64,000 bases of DNA, taken from the NCBI RefSeq assembly GCF_003815975.1, contig NZ_CP033932.1:4445501-4509500 (forward strand), given 5' to 3'. The first letter of the stretch is position 1; the number at the start of each line of letters is the position of its first letter. Positions 52,022 through 59,157 of the stretch are shown in pieces. A program made the translations under genes and the position numbers. The DNA is from Chryseobacterium bernardetii (GTDB taxonomy: Bacteria > Bacteroidota > Bacteroidia > Flavobacteriales > Weeksellaceae). The notes under the pieces were generated by a model. That model worked only from the letters and a program-made list of their open reading frames with translations, ran no database searches and was not told the origin of the DNA.

Positions 52022-54055
52022 TTATGAATGTTCCTCAGATTTATTAGAAATTGTACTGCTCATCAGATCATCAGCTTTTTTATCCAATCCTGAACTTAAT
52101 GGAAGGAAGAATTTTAACGGATGCTTCACAAAATACCTGAAGATCTCTTTATAGATCTCACTTACCTGCCCGAAGTTCATCTTTCTTGATCTGAATGCCA
52201 GGAACATGGATAAGCTGAAACTTACCAGGAAGTTGAAGAACCCGATTAAGAAGACCGTTATAAAGGAGATCCAGAATGTATAGGAATCTACGGAGAAATC
52301 TTTTCCATAAAGTCCTAACGCAAAGTTTCCTGCAGCAAAGGTAATGTGCCTGATGTCAAGGTCAAGGCCGAAGAACAATCCTACAGGTGCGGTAGCTCCA
52401 AGGAAAACCCCGAACCAGAAATTGGATACAATTCCCGGCCAGTTCTTAGCATAATATTTTGATAATCCTTTTGCAAATTTCTTTCCGAAAAAGCTTCTGA
52501 TAGAAAGGTTTTTAGCAATTCTTTCCGGGATCTGGTAGAATACGGAATTATTTCCGATATTCCCTGAAATAATTCCTGAAATGAAAAGGTAGAAACCAGC
52601 GATACTGGCGTGAAGTATTGCTTTGGATTTGAAAGGATCAAGGTCTTTTAACAGTTTATCTGATCTTTCAACCGCGAGATTTTGTGAAAAGAATACATCC
52701 AGCCCATAGATAATGGCAAGCGCAACCGGAAACGCCAGTAAAACGTTTCCTACAAAGGCAATAAACTGACTCCGGAAAAGCTTGGAAACAAGATGGGCAA
52801 ATTCCGTATTATTTCTTTGGCTGTTTCCTTCTTCAGACAATACCTTGGTCATCGTGGCAGCAGTCATTGCCGGCTGTTTTGTAGCCAGTGTGAATCCCAT
52901 CAGATAGATCATCACAAACCCCATCGCATAGTTCATAGAATACAAAAATGCATGTGAAAAATCACTTCCGGGGATATATCCGTACAGCATTTTCAGGACG
53001 CAGAGTGCACCTACGATAATTCCACCGCCACTCGCTTTGTAGAACATGGTCATATATTCTTTTCTGGTGGAAGTAATATAGTGGGTTCCTGTTTCTGCGG
53101 TGTGATTGGTAATCAGGTGGGAAATAAGTCTTGTACTATCATTAATCAGATCTGCAATATTATTTTTGTGAGATTTATAGCTCAGAATATTGAAGATCAG
53201 CTGTTTTGATTTTACCAGAACATCTTCTTCATTATCAATAATCAATAAATGTACAATCTCGTAAATCCTATCAGTCTGCTGACGAATTTTCAGCAACGAT
53301 TGGTTAATTTTTCCTGAAATTCCATATTTCGCCGAATTTTTAAAGGCTATATTCACAAATTCCAGACATTGCTCTGCATAGATTTTAATCTGCTTATACC
53401 TGCTGTCTTTAGAATGCAGCTGTAACTCAGGATCATTAACCAGGTCATCTGCTAAGGCTTCCAATTCATTCTGTAACGCTAAAAACGGATTGGAAAGATT
53501 CCTGTATTGAGGAGCCATTCTTACCACTTCCACTTCCATTGCCATTCCTGTTACCCTCCATGAAAGGATATTCATAGAAAAGATCAGTTCCTTTTTTACA
53601 TTCGGTTTAATGATAAAGTCTGCCGCTCCGATAAGTGCTAAAAATTCATCAATCTCATTTTCAGGAAGATTGTGCAGGTATTTTAAGTCTGTTTTGGGTC
53701 TAAGGCTTACATTATCAATCATATACCACACTGTCTTCTCATTTTCTACAGGCGGCAGAACCTTATTCAAGATTCTTTTTTTAAGTTCCGGGAAGAAGGC
53801 GTTTTCAGAAAGGATATTAGCCTCCGTTAATGACAGGTTGAAGGGCCTTCCTTTAAAAATATTATGAATGTAATATTTAAAGTTTTCCGTAAATTTCGGA
53901 TTGCTTTTGAGAAAATTAAGCACATCTGTAAAGTCTGCCCTTTTCACACTATCTAACAGCTCTGCAAAGGGCTCCAAAGAGAGGGTTTCGTTCTTAAAAG
54001 AAAAGTATTTTTTAAGAACTGACTCAAAATTTGTGCTGGAATTAAAGAATTTCAT
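52022..54055 (-). CDS. Gcr-type 'site-specific recombinase' family membrane protein
   Basis: The 677-residue protein belongs to the family named after gonococcal Gcr. The N-terminal 330 residues are soluble and helical; from about 345 on there are six or seven membrane helices ('GGGIIVGALCVLKMLYGYIPG', 'MNYAMGFVMIYLMGFTLATKQPAMTAATM', 'AFVGNVLLAFPVALAIIYGLDVFF', 'GFYLFISGIISGNIGN', 'FWISFITVFLIGFFNFLVSFSLSMFLAF'). No recombinase catalytic motif is present, so the family name is misleading; it is better viewed as a membrane protein of unknown function. It overlaps no gene and is followed by mtgA upstream, 13 bp away, on the same strand. Confidence 0.85.
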   Translation of the reverse strand: MKFFNSSTNFESVLKKYFSFKNETLSLEPFAELLDSVKRADFTDVLNFLKSNPKFTENFKYYIHNIFKGRPFNLSLTEANILSENAFFPELKKRILNKVLPPVENEKTVWYMIDNVSLRPKTDLKYLHNLPENEIDEFLALIGAADFIIKPNVKKELIFSMNILSWRVTGMAMEVEVVRMAPQYRNLSNPFLALQNELEALADDLVNDPELQLHSKDSRYKQIKIYAEQCLEFVNIAFKNSAKYGISGKINQSLLKIRQQTDRIYEIVHLLIIDNEEDVLVKSKQLIFNILSYKSHKNNIADLINDSTRLISHLITNHTAETGTHYITSTRKEYMTMFYKASGGGIIVGALCVLKMLYGYIPGSDFSHAFLYSMNYAMGFVMIYLMGFTLATKQPAMTAATMTKVLSEEGNSQRNNTEFAHLVSKLFRSQFIAFVGNVLLAFPVALAIIYGLDVFFSQNLAVERSDKLLKDLDPFKSKAILHASIAGFYLFISGIISGNIGNNSVFYQIPERIAKNLSIRSFFGKKFAKGLSKYYAKNWPGIVSNFWFGVFLGATAPVGLFFGLDLDIRHITFAAGNFALGLYGKDFSVDSYTFWISFITVFLIGFFNFLVSFSLSMFLAFRSRKMNFGQVSEIYKEIFRYFVKHPLKFFLPLSSGLDKKADDLMSSTISNKSEEHS

Positions 54056-54068
54056 TAGTACAAAGATA

Positions 54069-54713
54069 CTATTTCAAACTTACATTCCTCATCTGTCTCA
54101 TAATCCAATTGTGTTTCTTTCTTAAATAAGGGGATGGATTCTTTGGATCATATTTCTTTGGATTCGGCAGTACAGCAGCAATCCAGGCAGCATCTGATGC
54201 AGTGAGATCCTTGGATGATTTACCGAAATAATATTGTGCTGCTGCTTCTACTCCAAATACTCCCTGTCCCATTTCAATGGAATTCAGGTATCTTTCAAGG
54301 ATAATGTCTTTGCTCCATACTTTTTCAATAATGAAGGTATAGACTGCTTCAAGGCCTTTTCTTACCCAGCTTCTGCCCTGCCAAAGAAAGACATTTTTTG
54401 CTGTCTGCTGGGAAATGGTACTTCCTCCTCTGATTTTTTTCCCTTTTTCGTTATACTTCATCGCTTTTTCAATGGCTGTATAATCGAAACCATTATGATC
54501 AAAGAATTTCTGGTCTTCTGAAGCAATCACTGCTTTTTTTACATTATTTCCCATTTCATCATAGGAAATATAGTCTCTGTGCAATTTTCCATACTCAAAA
54601 AGGCCTCCAATCTGAGTAAGGGTAATGGGTGGATTAAAAAATCTTCCCCAAATGATAAAAACTACGTTCAGAACAAGAACGATGAAAATAAACTGTTTAA
54701 TTCTTTTCCACAT
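54069..54713 (-). CDS. mtgA: Monofunctional biosynthetic peptidoglycan transglycosylase
   Basis: Starting at ATG 54711-54713 the protein has 214 residues: MWKRIKQFIFIVLVLNVVFI as membrane anchor, then a GT51 domain with 'VIASEDQKFFDHNGFD' (catalytic Glu in E-D-Q-x-F), 'IRGGSTISQQTAKNVFL' and 'RKGLEAVYTFIIEKVWSKDIILERYLNSIEMG' motifs, in family order. It polymerises lipid II into glycan strands without a transpeptidase domain. The alternative ATG at 54746 adds a short hydrophobic tail and is less likely. The gene follows a substrate-binding lipoprotein on the same strand. Confidence 0.94.
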   Translation of the reverse strand: MWKRIKQFIFIVLVLNVVFIIWGRFFNPPITLTQIGGLFEYGKLHRDYISYDEMGNNVKKAVIASEDQKFFDHNGFDYTAIEKAMKYNEKGKKIRGGSTISQQTAKNVFLWQGRSWVRKGLEAVYTFIIEKVWSKDIILERYLNSIEMGQGVFGVEAAAQYYFGKSSKDLTASDAAWIAAVLPNPKKYDPKNPSPYLRKKHNWIMRQMRNVSLK

Positions 54714-54756
54714 AACTTTATAAAAAGGAAAGGCAAAAATAAGCAAATAGTCCGAT

Positions 54757-55803
54757 TTACTGCAATTCTTTCATATAAGTAAGCTGATAATCCGGTAAAA
54801 GTTCAGGATGGAAGATTTTAATATAATCTTTAAGGATAAGATCCGCTCTCACAACTCCACTTTCGAAGAAGTCATTCGCCTTCTGTCTCTCTCTTCCAGC
54901 CATTGTGTATAACTTTCCTTTATTGAATACATCAAGCTTTCCGTAGAAAGGGTTCATTCCCAACATTTCTTTTTTTGAAGTATGATTTCCGGCATTTACC
55001 CAGTACTGAACGCCATTGGTCTTTGCGAATACCTCTTCAAAACTCATGGTCAGAGCTTTTTCATCCTTATTATCTTTCATAATATAAGTAGCGTTGGCAT
55101 CAGCAATATAATGAGCAACTGAAGTGTTTCCACCCGGAAGATACCATACATCACCATACATCTCATTAGCCAGTACAAGTGGTTTTTCTTTTGCTGTTAA
55201 TGCAAGTTTCTTCAGATCATTATAATTTTTCTCCACTTCCCGGTATCTGGCTTCGGCTTCTTTTTCTTTTCCGAAAAGTTCTCCGAACAATTTGATGTAA
55301 GCCGTTTTCTGCAAAGGCTGCTGTTCCATATATTCATCCAGGAATATCACCTGAATCCCATTGTTCTTCAATAGCTGATAAGCGTTATCAAAACTTGCAA
55401 TATAGTTGGTGAAAATAGCATCCGGTTTCATAGAAATAATTTTCTCCACATCATACTTCTGATCGCTTCCCACATTCTGAATTTTCCCTTCTTTAATCAG
55501 ATTCTGTATCTTGTCCGAATAAATATATTCCGGGCTTGACACACCAATGATTAAGTTTTCTGCTCCAAGCTCTGAAATATACCCTGCCATACTGGCATTA
55601 AGGAGGATGATTTTCTTAAACGGAGTTTGATTTTGCGTGAAATTATAAGTGAAATTTCCCGATTTCAGCTCCAAACTTCCGTCTTGCTCCTTATATTGGG
55701 TGCGGTTTGAGATATTTGTCCAATCTGAGGACGAAATTTTTGTTTCTCTTTTACAGGCAATTAGCGAAAATACCGTAAATAAAAGTAAAATTTTCTGTTT
55801 CAT
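54757..55803 (-). CDS. ABC transporter substrate-binding lipoprotein (BtuF/FhuD type)
   Basis: A 348-residue lipoprotein (Cys17 in 'SLIAC') of the cluster A/type III binding-protein family. 'KKIILLNASMAGYISELGAENLIIGVSSPEYIYSD' (about 62-97) and 'VGSDQKYDVEKIISMKPDAIFTNY' (111-134) form the first lobe, the long linking helix follows, and 'PLVLANEMYGDVWYLPGGNTSVAHYIADANATYI' (about 203-236) starts the second. Such proteins bind cobalamin or ferric siderophores for an FecCD-type importer. No permease or ATPase is adjacent. It is divergent from the tRNA-Arg gene. Confidence 0.88.
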   Translation of the reverse strand: MKQKILLLFTVFSLIACKRETKISSSDWTNISNRTQYKEQDGSLELKSGNFTYNFTQNQTPFKKIILLNASMAGYISELGAENLIIGVSSPEYIYSDKIQNLIKEGKIQNVGSDQKYDVEKIISMKPDAIFTNYIASFDNAYQLLKNNGIQVIFLDEYMEQQPLQKTAYIKLFGELFGKEKEAEARYREVEKNYNDLKKLALTAKEKPLVLANEMYGDVWYLPGGNTSVAHYIADANATYIMKDNKDEKALTMSFEEVFAKTNGVQYWVNAGNHTSKKEMLGMNPFYGKLDVFNKGKLYTMAGRERQKANDFFESGVVRADLILKDYIKIFHPELLPDYQLTYMKELQ

Positions 55804-55804
55804 G

Positions 55805-55835
55805 TTTCAAAGAACGGAAAAAAGTGGTATATTTG
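55805..55835 (+). promoter_or_regulatory. Promoter of the tRNA-Arg gene
   Basis: TTTC, 19 bases, TATATTTG: the -7 element is a full match to TAnnTTTG, spacing is canonical, and the -33 has one mismatch. Transcription would start about 20 bp before the tRNA. Confidence 0.6.
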
Positions 55836-55862
55836 CAACCGTTAAACAACAAGATAACAAAC

Positions 55863-55936
55863 GGGCTCGTGGCGCAACTGAATAGCGCATCTGATTACGG
55901 CTCAGAAGGTTACAGGTTTGAATCCTGTCGAGCTCA
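55863..55936 (+). tRNA. tRNA-Arg (anticodon ACG)
   Basis: The 74-base cloverleaf can be folded by hand: acceptor stem GGGCTCG/CGAGCTC (one G-U pair) with discriminator A, anticodon arm TCTGA-TTACGGC-TCAGA with anticodon ACG, and T arm with 'GTTTGAATC'. CCA is not encoded. ACG is read as ICG after A34 deamination and decodes CGU/CGC/CGA. The 3' half serves as the integration site of the mobile element: the recombinase gene on the other strand ends inside it. Confidence 0.95.
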
Positions 55937-55940
55937 CAAG
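55902..55940. other. Probable left attachment region (tRNA 3' end) of the mobile element
   Basis: The 3' half of tRNA-Arg, from the anticodon arm through 'gagctcacaag', marks the boundary between core genes on the left and recombinase, SRAP and defence genes on the right. A direct repeat of this segment should mark the right end. I scanned from 57.4 to 64.0 kb for the 'tttgaatcctgtcgagctca' core and did not see it, so the right end lies outside the window. Confidence 0.6.
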
Positions 55941-57473
55941 ACGGGGGTTTAAATTTTTCGAATTTAAATCCCCTTTTTTTTGCTTAGATAACTCCTTCCT
56001 AATCAGGAAGATACTATCAACAAAAGAGTTGATTTTGCTAGTTTGAAAATCGCTTCCATCAAAAATTATCTTTTCAGGGTATATCAAACTTACAATTGCG
56101 CGCTTGTCTATAGGGCTAGCATTTATATACCTCTCTGAAATATTTCCAACAATTTTTAGTGCTTTGCTAATTTTATCTTCTACCCCTTCTTTTTGTTCTG
56201 ACTTTACCAGTAGGCTAAGTTTATATTCAAGGTCATCCAGTTCTCCTTTATATCTATTTTTAATATCCCTAAAATCCTCTTCATCAATTTTGTCGGACAG
56301 GTACATATCCCGCGCCTTACTAATTCTATCATTTAATTCACTAATTCTGCTCTTAAGAGTACTACGTTCACCATCAAAATTCTCAGAAGTAGACTTTGTA
56401 TTTTTTACGATTATCTTCTTTAATATTTCTAGTATTCCTGTCGGAAAATCATATTTGGAAAGCTCTTCTTTAAAAAGTTTGTTAACTTTATCAGAATGGT
56501 GTCTAAATCCACAGGCTGTGGTACAATGATAATAGTAATAATGTTTTGTATGCCCCTTTGAACTACTCGCCGTCAGATTCTTTCCGCAATTTGGACAAAG
56601 CAGAAGACCACGCAGAGGATATCTTTCTTCATTGATTATCCTTCCTCCTGGCAATCTGAGATCCTTTGTACCTTTCTTTTTCAGGACATGCTGAACCTTT
56701 AAAAACAACTCCTCCGAAATTAATGCCTCATGTTTACCCGGCACAATGTCCTCCTCTTCATTTTTATAAGCACGCACATATATTTTACCACAATAAGTAA
56801 CATTCCTCAGTGCAACCATAAAAGCATTACTAGAAATATTTTTACCCTCTCTCTTATTCATTTCCACTCTCACCTTTGCGGTTGGGAGATGGCCTTTTGC
56901 CACTTGTTCAAAAGCCCAGATTATATTCGAAGCTTCTGGTTGTTTAACGGCAACATACTTTCTTCCATCCTCAGTACACTTGTTTACATAACCGTAAGGG
57001 GCTATTCCCATCAACCGCCCCTCCTTAATTGCACGTCGCATTCCATTGGTCACGTTTAGAGCTCTCCTATCATTCTCAACTTCAGGTGTTGACAAGTAAA
57101 TAGCCAAGAGCACTTTATTTTCGGGTATACTTAGATCCAATGGCTGTTCAATCGCCTGAGGTAATATATTATTTTTTTTAAGGTGTCCAATCATTTGGTA
57201 GGCTTCGGAGGTATTCCTGCTGAATCTGTCCCATTTAGTAAACAAAATTAAGCGCTCCTCGCGATATCCGCGGCTCCTTTTGAAGCTTTGTAGATAATTT
57301 TTCCACTCGGGCCGATCAAAACTTTTCGCAGAATGGTCTTCGAAAATTACTCTGTCGATCGTAATAGCTAGCCTATCACAATGAAGACGCAAACGCTCTT
57401 CCTGGTCCCTCTGCGAGTACCCCTTATCTGCCTGTTCGTCTGTCGATACTCGGATATATAAATCTGCGATCAT
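55902..57473 (-). CDS. Large serine recombinase/integrase of the tRNA-Arg element
   Basis: The 523-residue integrase starts with the resolvase domain 'MIADLYIRVSTDEQADKGYS' (Arg8 and nucleophile Ser10), then 'LILFTKWDRFSRN' (75-87, catalytic Arg pair), the recombinase DNA-binding domain ('GIAPYGYVN', 'YCGKIYVRAYKNEEE'), a zinc ribbon 'LLCPNCGKNLTASS...HCTTACGFRH' (about 290-325) and a coiled-coil (360-450). Its last about 12 codons ('RLVSSTGFKPVTF') are antisense to the tRNA-Arg 3' half, and the preceding ones cover the tRNA terminator. The C-terminus is therefore partly dictated by the attachment site. A 76-residue companion gene lies 113 bp upstream. Confidence 0.93.
   Translation of the reverse strand: MIADLYIRVSTDEQADKGYSQRDQEERLRLHCDRLAITIDRVIFEDHSAKSFDRPEWKNYLQSFKRSRGYREERLILFTKWDRFSRNTSEAYQMIGHLKKNNILPQAIEQPLDLSIPENKVLLAIYLSTPEVENDRRALNVTNGMRRAIKEGRLMGIAPYGYVNKCTEDGRKYVAVKQPEASNIIWAFEQVAKGHLPTAKVRVEMNKREGKNISSNAFMVALRNVTYCGKIYVRAYKNEEEDIVPGKHEALISEELFLKVQHVLKKKGTKDLRLPGGRIINEERYPLRGLLLCPNCGKNLTASSSKGHTKHYYYYHCTTACGFRHHSDKVNKLFKEELSKYDFPTGILEILKKIIVKNTKSTSENFDGERSTLKSRISELNDRISKARDMYLSDKIDEEDFRDIKNRYKGELDDLEYKLSLLVKSEQKEGVEDKISKALKIVGNISERYINASPIDKRAIVSLIYPEKIIFDGSDFQTSKINSFVDSIFLIRKELSKQKKGDLNSKNLNPRLVSSTGFKPVTF
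55943..55981 (+). terminator. Terminator of tRNA-Arg
   Basis: GGGG-TTTAAATT pairs with AATTTAAA-CCCC (one mismatch), followed by eight T. It begins 7 bp after the tRNA and lies inside the 3' coding end of the recombinase gene on the other strand. Confidence 0.82.
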
Positions 57474-57586
57474 AATTCAGTTATTTAATTTGGTAATGAA
57501 ATTAGAATTGCCAACATGAGAATAGCAACCGTCTGATCCTTAAAAATTTACTAGAAAATCTAATTACACAAAATTACAAAAAACTT

Positions 57587-57817
57587 TTAATCGGGAGAGA
57601 ATATTTCCTTGATGGTGATCCTTGCCAATAGATGCAAAAACTCCATGATTTTTATTGCTTCCGCTTCATCAACATCAATACCTGCCTCTTTTAGCATTAT
57701 CATTGACTGTTCAATGGGCAACTCATCTAATTTCATAAGGTGGTCAAGTCCAATATCTTTCAAATTTGAACCATTCCCACTATAGCTGCTTCCATTTCTT
57801 CTTTTTTTTGTAGCCAT
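57587..57817 (-). CDS. Small recombinase-associated protein, 76 residues
   Basis: An unnamed protein: a basic, Gly/Ser-rich N-terminus (MATKKRRNGSSYSGNGSN) then an acidic helical part 'LKDIGLDHLMKLDELPIEQSMIMLKEAGIDVDEAEAIKIMEFLHLLARITIKEIF'. It is encoded directly upstream of the serine recombinase on the same strand, 113 bp apart. Small proteins with the 'EAGIDVxxxEAxxIMEFLxxLA' helix accompany recombinases in Bacteroidota elements, as I recall. It might be a directionality or control factor, but there is no direct evidence. Confidence 0.65.
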   Translation of the reverse strand: MATKKRRNGSSYSGNGSNLKDIGLDHLMKLDELPIEQSMIMLKEAGIDVDEAEAIKIMEFLHLLARITIKEIFSPD

Positions 57818-57992
57818 TCTGCATAATTATTTTCGGAATCGAAAAATTACCAACATTGCATGGCCAACATCTAAATCAGTGTAAAACTTACCTTAAATAA
57901 CCTAAACTTTCCTAATAATCTCTGTATAATGCAAAAGCATCGTTTGTATTAATTATCGCCAAGAATTGCTAAATTTATATAGGCGAATAGTA

Positions 57993-58247
57993 ATGTTATA
58001 TAAAATGGGGAATGTGTTCGAGAACAGTAAGTTTGAAATCGAGGTCAATGGCTTAAAAGTTGTTGTAATTGAACACACTTTAAGGGATCAGCAAATTTTT
58101 CGTCTCGTTTTTGACGATAATAGAGCTCCCTTGGTTATAACCTCAGCCAGAACGTGGGCAGGTGAAGTCTGGACAAGTATTCCACAAGGAAGACAGAAAG
58201 AGGCGGAGCTATTCGGTAAAGAAATTAGTGAACATTTAAAAACTTAA
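57993..58247 (+). CDS. Hypothetical protein encoded with the SRAP gene
   Basis: Not recognised. From ATG 57993 (with AGGCGA seven bases ahead) it has 84 residues; ATG 58005 is an equally possible start, and the longer 57966 start is less likely. Content: 'FEIEVNGLKVVVIEHTLRDQQIFRLVFDDNRAPLVITSAR' (strand-rich) then 'GEVWTSIPQGRQKEAELFGKEISEHL' (helical). No membrane or signal segment. It ends four bases before the SRAP start, so the two are cotranslated, and a shared DNA-damage or host-takeover role is plausible. Confidence 0.65.
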   Translation: MLYKMGNVFENSKFEIEVNGLKVVVIEHTLRDQQIFRLVFDDNRAPLVITSARTWAGEVWTSIPQGRQKEAELFGKEISEHLKT

Positions 58248-58251
58248 TCAT

Positions 58252-59082
58252 ATGTGTTATTACAATGGACAACGGGTATCTAGAGATGAATTCATTCGCT
58301 TGATGGATCTGGAAAAAGCAGTAATGAATTATGATTTTTTAGATCAAGAAATACACGAAGGCTTTAATTACGGAAATATTGCTGTTTTACGCCCAACGGA
58401 AGATAAATGCAATTTCGATATCGTCCAAATGGAATGGGGATTTATCCCTTCTTATACAAAAAACAGAGAAGATGTTAAGAAAATGCGTTTTGGCTATAAA
58501 GATGGGAACGGAAAATGGCACCAGGCTTACACAACATTAAATGCAAAAGGTGAAGAGCTGCTTATGAAGGATGAAAATACAGGTCGTGAAAAAATGTTTA
58601 GGAAAGCGGCGCTGGAAAGAAGATGTTTAATACTGTCTAGTGAATTTTATGAGTGGAGACATCTTTACCGTCTAAACAAGAGAACTAATCAACCGCTCAA
58701 AACAGCAGATAAATATCCTTATCACATCGGTCTCAAAAACAAGGATTATTTTTTTATTGCTGCAATCTGGCAAAATTGGACTGATAAGGACACAGGAGAA
58801 ACGGTGGATACCGTGGCTCTTGTAACGACAGAAGCAAATCCTCTAATGAGACAAATTCACAACTCTAAAAATCGTATGCCTACTATGTTGCCAGATGAAC
58901 TTGCATGGGAATGGATGATGCAAGATCTTAGTGAAGAACGAATCACGGAACTTGCAACCTATCAGATCAACACTTCTGAAATGGAAGCATATACAATTGA
59001 AAAAGATTTCAGAACGACTGGAACGCCGACAAAAGCATTTGTATATGCGGATGTTCCTGAACTTACATATGAGGTAAATTGA
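58252..59082 (+). CDS. SRAP domain protein (YedK/HMCES-like abasic-site shield)
   Basis: The 276-residue protein has the SRAP catalytic set: Cys2 (exposed after Met removal, forms the thiazolidine crosslink with abasic sites), Asn97 in 'TTLNAKGE', Glu131 in 'SSEFYEWRH' and His203 in 'QIHNSKNRMPTML'. Also typical are 'MEWGFIPSYT' (60-69) and 'CLILSSEFYEW'. SRAP proteins protect abasic sites in single-stranded DNA and may act in SOS-linked repair. Compared with E. coli YedK (222 residues) it has an insertion at about 68-120 and a longer tail. It is carried on the mobile element with its small partner upstream. Confidence 0.92.
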   Translation: MCYYNGQRVSRDEFIRLMDLEKAVMNYDFLDQEIHEGFNYGNIAVLRPTEDKCNFDIVQMEWGFIPSYTKNREDVKKMRFGYKDGNGKWHQAYTTLNAKGEELLMKDENTGREKMFRKAALERRCLILSSEFYEWRHLYRLNKRTNQPLKTADKYPYHIGLKNKDYFFIAAIWQNWTDKDTGETVDTVALVTTEANPLMRQIHNSKNRMPTMLPDELAWEWMMQDLSEERITELATYQINTSEMEAYTIEKDFRTTGTPTKAFVYADVPELTYEVN

Positions 59083-59157
59083 ATAATGTTCAATTTTCTA
59101 TCTTAAAACTTCTAAAAAATAGTGGAGAGAGAGGAATATTTTAAAGTTCCTCTCCTC

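Noticed and set aside
54757..55862. Cobalamin riboswitch before the BtuF/FhuD-like gene
   Set aside because: Only about 60 bp separate its start from the divergent tRNA, too short for the element, and no B12-box was seen.
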